Source of the DNA: Thermoplasmatota archaeon | Lineage (GTDB): Archaea; Thermoplasmatota; Penumbrarchaeia; Penumbrarchaeales; Penumbrarchaeaceae | DNA: 6,265 nt | Assembly (NCBI GenBank): GCA_030595585.1 | Contig: JAUVCY010000120.1 | Coordinates: 1 to 6,265 of the forward strand | Direction of reading: 5' to 3' | In this document: piece by piece, positions 5,001-6,265 of the stretch | How the letters are laid out: each line of letters starts with the position of its first letter | How positions within the stretch are numbered: the first letter of the stretch is position 1 | Position numbers and translations under genes: made by a program | Notes under the pieces: generated by a model | The model's input: only the letters and a program-made list of their open reading frames with translations | What the model was told of the DNA's origin: nothing | The model's database searches: none

Positions 5001-6265
5001 GACGAGCTCGATATTGTCGGATGTTGAGATGGAGAAGGTCAAACCATCCCCGGTGGTTCCCTCACTGGGAGTGAGATCGACCCCGAAGGAAGGTCTTTTG
5101 ATGTCCACAAGGCCAATGTCCTTGACCGTTGTGTAGGCGCGGTTCCCCGCTGCATCGATCGCGTTGAACTGGTAATGAAGCGTGGCGTTGGAGTACGGTG
5201 GGGTCGTTACCGTAAGCGTGTAGGGGTTTGGGCCCGACATCGATGTGGTCGTATGTAGGCCGGTCCCATACCAGTATTCCACCTTGACGAAATTGACTAT
5301 GATGTTGTCCGTGACCGATACGGAGAATGTGACAGGGCCACCCACGTTCGCTGTCGTGGATGAATAGTCGGTGCCGAAGATCGGCAGATCATCATCATAC
5401 ACAATGAACATCTTGACCGGCGATTCGAAGGAGTTGAGCGCATCATCGTAGGCCGTGAAGTAATAGTACAGGGGCAATGTCAGGTTGGAATGGAAGGTAA
5501 CGGTCGTGGTGTTCAACGGAGATGATCCCCCCATCCATATGGACCGATTGTAAAGGCCTCCCGAATACCAGTACGTTAACTTGGTGGCCTTGATCCCCAC
5601 GTTGTCGAACGCATCGATAGAGAATGTGTGGTTGTTCCCGGTATACCCGATATTATTCGTATGATCAACGCCGAAATAGGGGGCGTCATTGTCGGTAATG
5701 GTCACATTCTTGATCGTTGTATTCGCCCACTGAAGGGATGTGTCGGCCACGGAGAAGAAATAGTACATTGGGTCAGTGGAGTTGTTGGGAAGTGAGATCG
5801 TATGTCTATAGGTGCTTTCACCTGTAAGAGAGACGTTCGTATGGGTTCCCGACCCGAACCAGTATTCGGCAGTGATGGATCCAATTGCTACATTGTCGGA
5901 AGCGTTGATGGAGAACGTCAACATGTCCCCGGTGGTCCCCGCTGTGGGGGTGATGTCATTCTCAAGCACCGGAAGGTCGTTATCTGTCACCATAACGTAC
6001 ATCATGTGATCGATCGCAATATTTCCCGCGATATCCGTTGCAGTGAGGAAATAGTTCAGATCGTCATGGCTGTCCGTGGGTATGTTCAAGTTAATGGTGA
6101 AGGGATCCGATCCTTCCAGCGTTCCAATGGTGTGTGTGCCTGAACCGTACCAGTACTCCACCACAACCTCCTCTACTGCGAAGTTGTCGCTGACGGAAAC
6201 GTTGATCTGGAAAGTTTCGCCGGTGGTTGCAGATGTGGCTGAACTGTTTGCTCCAAAGACCGGGG
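2049..6265 (-). CDS. giant membrane-anchored surface protein with tandem Ig/cadherin-like repeats and acidic cytosolic tail (N-terminus outside window)
   Basis: The last 1404 residues of a large extracellular protein; numbering here starts at the window edge. Order: at least eleven Ig/cadherin-like units of 96-105 aa (1-1082), a PKD/Ig-like domain (1083-1164), four DxDxDG calcium loops (1165-1269), one membrane helix (1270-1293) followed by GRRSK, and an acidic tail (1299-1404). A GTG at 6164 is not the start: the frame continues upstream in the same repeat pattern (PVFGANSSATSATTGE...) to the window edge. About 36 N-X-S/T sequons all lie before the helix, and there is one cysteine (822). Together these fix an outside-N, inside-C topology. 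The role is probably structural: a calcium-stiffened, N-glycosylated rod for adhesion or the cell envelope. No enzyme motif is visible. The TGA at 2051-2049 is followed 90 bases later by the 150-aa gene. I am sure of the architecture but not of the function. Confidence 0.9.
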   Translation of the reverse strand, partial: PVFGANSSATSATTGETFQINVSVSDNFAVEEVVVEYWYGSGTHTIGTLEGSDPFTINLNIPTDSHDDLNYFLTATDIAGNIAIDHMMYVMVTDNDLPVLENDITPTAGTTGDMLTFSINASDNVAIGSITAEYWFGSGTHTNVSLTGESTYRHTISLPNNSTDPMYYFFSVADTSLQWANTTIKNVTITDNDAPYFGVDHTNNIGYTGNNHTFSIDAFDNVGIKATKLTYWYSGGLYNRSIWMGGSSPLNTTTVTFHSNLTLPLYYYFTAYDDALNSFESPVKMFIVYDDDLPIFGTDYSSTTANVGGPVTFSVSVTDNIIVNFVKVEYWYGTGLHTTTSMSGPNPYTLTVTTPPYSNATLHYQFNAIDAAGNRAYTTVKDIGLVDIKRPSFGVDLTPSEGTTGDGLTFSISTSDNIELVDVVVVYSINDAVPVNTSMSGSSSPYVYQAIMPWNITGYLDYSFGAVDSSGNWNWTGQIRIDITDNDVPTFGSDITPTVGYTDDAFTFTIAVLDNIGIAMAHVEYWFGTSPSFNASMAGTGPYQFTITVPFDSTEALHYIFHMADEADNWAHTAQKDVPIFDNDRPMLESDLTPTSVMNGDDLTFHVTLWDNIRVSAAFVEYWFGSGVHVNRSLDLVMGQAWELDLTIPSDSIDPLHYVLHFNDSADNWNGTGERTITILDMTFPTIVADQSHTKATTGDMFQFNVEVTDNIEVADVLLMYYFGELGDGMGPGSIQMIPGPDETDFWYYNITIPYNSTARLTYWFEVNDTADNWRSMDHVNVTVVDNDDPLMVSDLSQKNATTGDPFRFNIELYDNIGTAHCSVEYWLGAMGHEIVPMISWDNITWSYLLIVPDTNMRELHYIFHFTDAAGNKVSSAVIDRNITDDDLPIFLLDSSQSNATTGDPFQFNVSARDNVGIELMVLEYMFGNSTWASVNLTLNGTYNLMVMIPGNPGPTLTYRFTAYDWAGNQNSTSAVTLDIIDNDLPGASFFMPETLYTGGTLDYRVQAKDNVGVANVTLYYSFDGITFEMVELPLLSNFTYVLYIHLPADTTGPISSYVIIHDLGGNMVRFDAGDIPLVDNIPPVVDPVGDLTVHVGDEVIIDIVAMDNIRVASYTWEGGPIPVNGTSMSWTADEIGIYDIVVQVSDGDLGITWITFTLTVLETDHDGDGDGIPDLIEVENGLDPTNPSDGGEDMDDDGLSNLEEFQLGTHINERDTDRDGMPDGWEEGNGLDPLVSSADNDADSDGRTDLEEYIDNTDPNVKNEEDEPLPIAMILLILGLIIAAIVIVYLVVGRRSKEEEVIVKNKGVVVEEDDYLEDEDMEDLYGDEVDEEGYEDQDLYDDDEYEDEGYDEDEDYLDGSDEEEDLDDIYEDEIEEYNEDDLTQLEEEDELEELEELEEFEEI
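2052..2369 (-). other. 106-residue highly acidic, Tyr-containing cytosolic tail
   Basis: Residues 1299-1404 contain about 62 Asp/Glu, nine Tyr and no basic residue after Lys1307. Tyr occur singly within acid runs (DDYLED, DLYGDE, EGYEDQ, DLYDDDEYED, EDYLDG, DIYEDE). The last ~20 residues change to a Leu/Glu pattern (LEEEDELEELEELEEFEEI) that could be helical. At the DNA level the coding strand is purine-rich over most of this stretch. Function unknown. Confidence 0.88.
2385..2456 (-). other. single C-terminal transmembrane helix
   Basis: Residues 1270-1293 are a 24-residue run of Ile, Leu, Val and Ala, beginning LPIAMILL and ending YLVV, followed at once by GRRSK. The positive residues on the C-terminal side, with all sequons on the other, place the C-terminus in the cytoplasm. 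No PGF-CTERM-type sorting signal is visible, so anchoring is by this helix. Confidence 0.92.
2457..2771 (-). other. four thrombospondin-type-3-like calcium loops
   Basis: Protein residues 1165-1269 hold four DxDxDGxxDxxE-type loops at about 1167-1178, 1194-1205, 1216-1227 and 1242-1253, spaced 27, 22 and 26 residues apart. Three are exact or near-exact; in the second, Asn takes the place of the fourth Asp (DxDDDGLSNLEE). Such loops bind calcium in thrombospondin type 3 repeats and related bacterial and archaeal linkers. They form the stalk directly above the membrane and contain no usable sequon (the single NPS has Pro in the middle). Confidence 0.82.
2772..3017 (-). other. PKD/Ig-like domain of the giant protein
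   Basis: Residues 1083-1164 break from the ~97-aa repeat. They read PPVVDPVGDLTVHVGDEV, then a core Trp in SYTWEGG, a GTSMSWTADEIGIYDIVVQVSDG stretch and a final ITFTLTVLE strand. This is the usual layout of PKD-like domains (start xAGxD/VGDEV, middle xYxWxxG, end YxVxLxVxDxxG). It probably acts as a spacer between the repeat rod and the calcium loops. Confidence 0.7.
3018..6265 (-). repeat. array of eleven ~97-aa Ig/cadherin-like units (coding tandem repeat)
   Basis: Unit boundaries, taken at the residue after the DND-type linker, fall at protein positions 1 (cut by the edge), 97, 194, 293, 390, 488, 585, 684, 789, 888 and 985, ending at 1082. Lengths are 96-99 residues except unit 8 (105). 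The shared pattern is xPxFxxDxTPTxxTTGDxFTFxIxxxDNIGI, then EYWYGSGxHxNxSMxG, a hydrophobic strand, LxYxFxAxDxAGN, and a closing DND. The pattern is beta-rich, like bacterial Ig-like or cadherin-like domains. Identity is modest, but some DNA is shared: the 14-mer CCGAACCAGTATTC occurs exactly at 4390, 4681 and 5854 (plus strand). Confidence 0.9.

Noticed and set aside
3669..5027. Two further plus-strand open frames (3669-4286 and 4293-5027) within the repeat region
   Set aside because: They run antisense to the repeat units, repeat with the same period, and show no recognisable domain. They are shadows of the giant gene.
6162..6164. GTG as the start of the giant protein
   Set aside because: The 33 codons upstream to the window edge continue the repeat pattern (TTGETFQINVSVSDN), there is no signal peptide after the GTG, and it lies in the middle of a unit.
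3018..6265. CRISPR-like or mobile repeat array
   Set aside because: The ~291-base periodicity is protein-level, in frame and diverged. No short identical repeats with unique spacers, terminal inverted repeats or transposase are present.

Overview
The window looks archaeal, most likely a Euryarchaeota/Thermoplasmatota-type genome. This is an inference from four things: Arg codons that are mostly AGG/AGA, TATA-like boxes instead of -35/-10 promoters, a huge cell-surface protein with dozens of N-X-S/T sequons, and repeat wording (DNDxP, EYWYGSG, AxDxAGN) that I associate with surface proteins of that group. No rRNA, tRNA, CRISPR array, insertion sequence or phage gene is visible.

Layout. Positions 1-339 (+) hold the Pro/Tyr-rich C-terminal end of a protein that begins outside the window. 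It is followed by two weak hairpin/T-rich terminator candidates (330-398) and an AT-rich intergenic stretch with a TATA-like box near 488. Positions 554-1411 (+) encode a short (285 aa) membrane acyltransferase of the OafA/YrhL acyltransferase-3 type. A 94-bp convergent gap separates it from the minus-strand genes. Positions 1506-1958 (-) encode a 150-aa soluble protein of unknown function. Positions 2049-6265 (-) hold the last 1404 residues of a giant surface protein whose N-terminus lies beyond the right edge.

The giant protein fills two thirds of the window and is the main item of interest. From the N-terminal side it has at least eleven tandem Ig/cadherin-like units of about 97 residues, a PKD/Ig-like domain, four thrombospondin-type-3-like calcium loops, one transmembrane helix and a 106-residue cytosolic tail. 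About 58% of the tail is Asp/Glu, it has nine tyrosines, and its last 97 residues contain no Lys or Arg. All of the roughly 36 N-glycosylation sequons lie on the outer side of the helix, which fixes the topology well.

How the genes may work together (inference): the giant protein is probably a calcium-stiffened, glycosylated rod anchored in the membrane that presents a highly charged tail to the cytoplasm. The 150-aa gene lies 90 bp downstream on the same strand, has its own G-rich ribosome binding site and may be co-transcribed. The divergently placed acyltransferase could modify surface glycans or lipids, but nothing in the sequence ties it directly to the giant protein.
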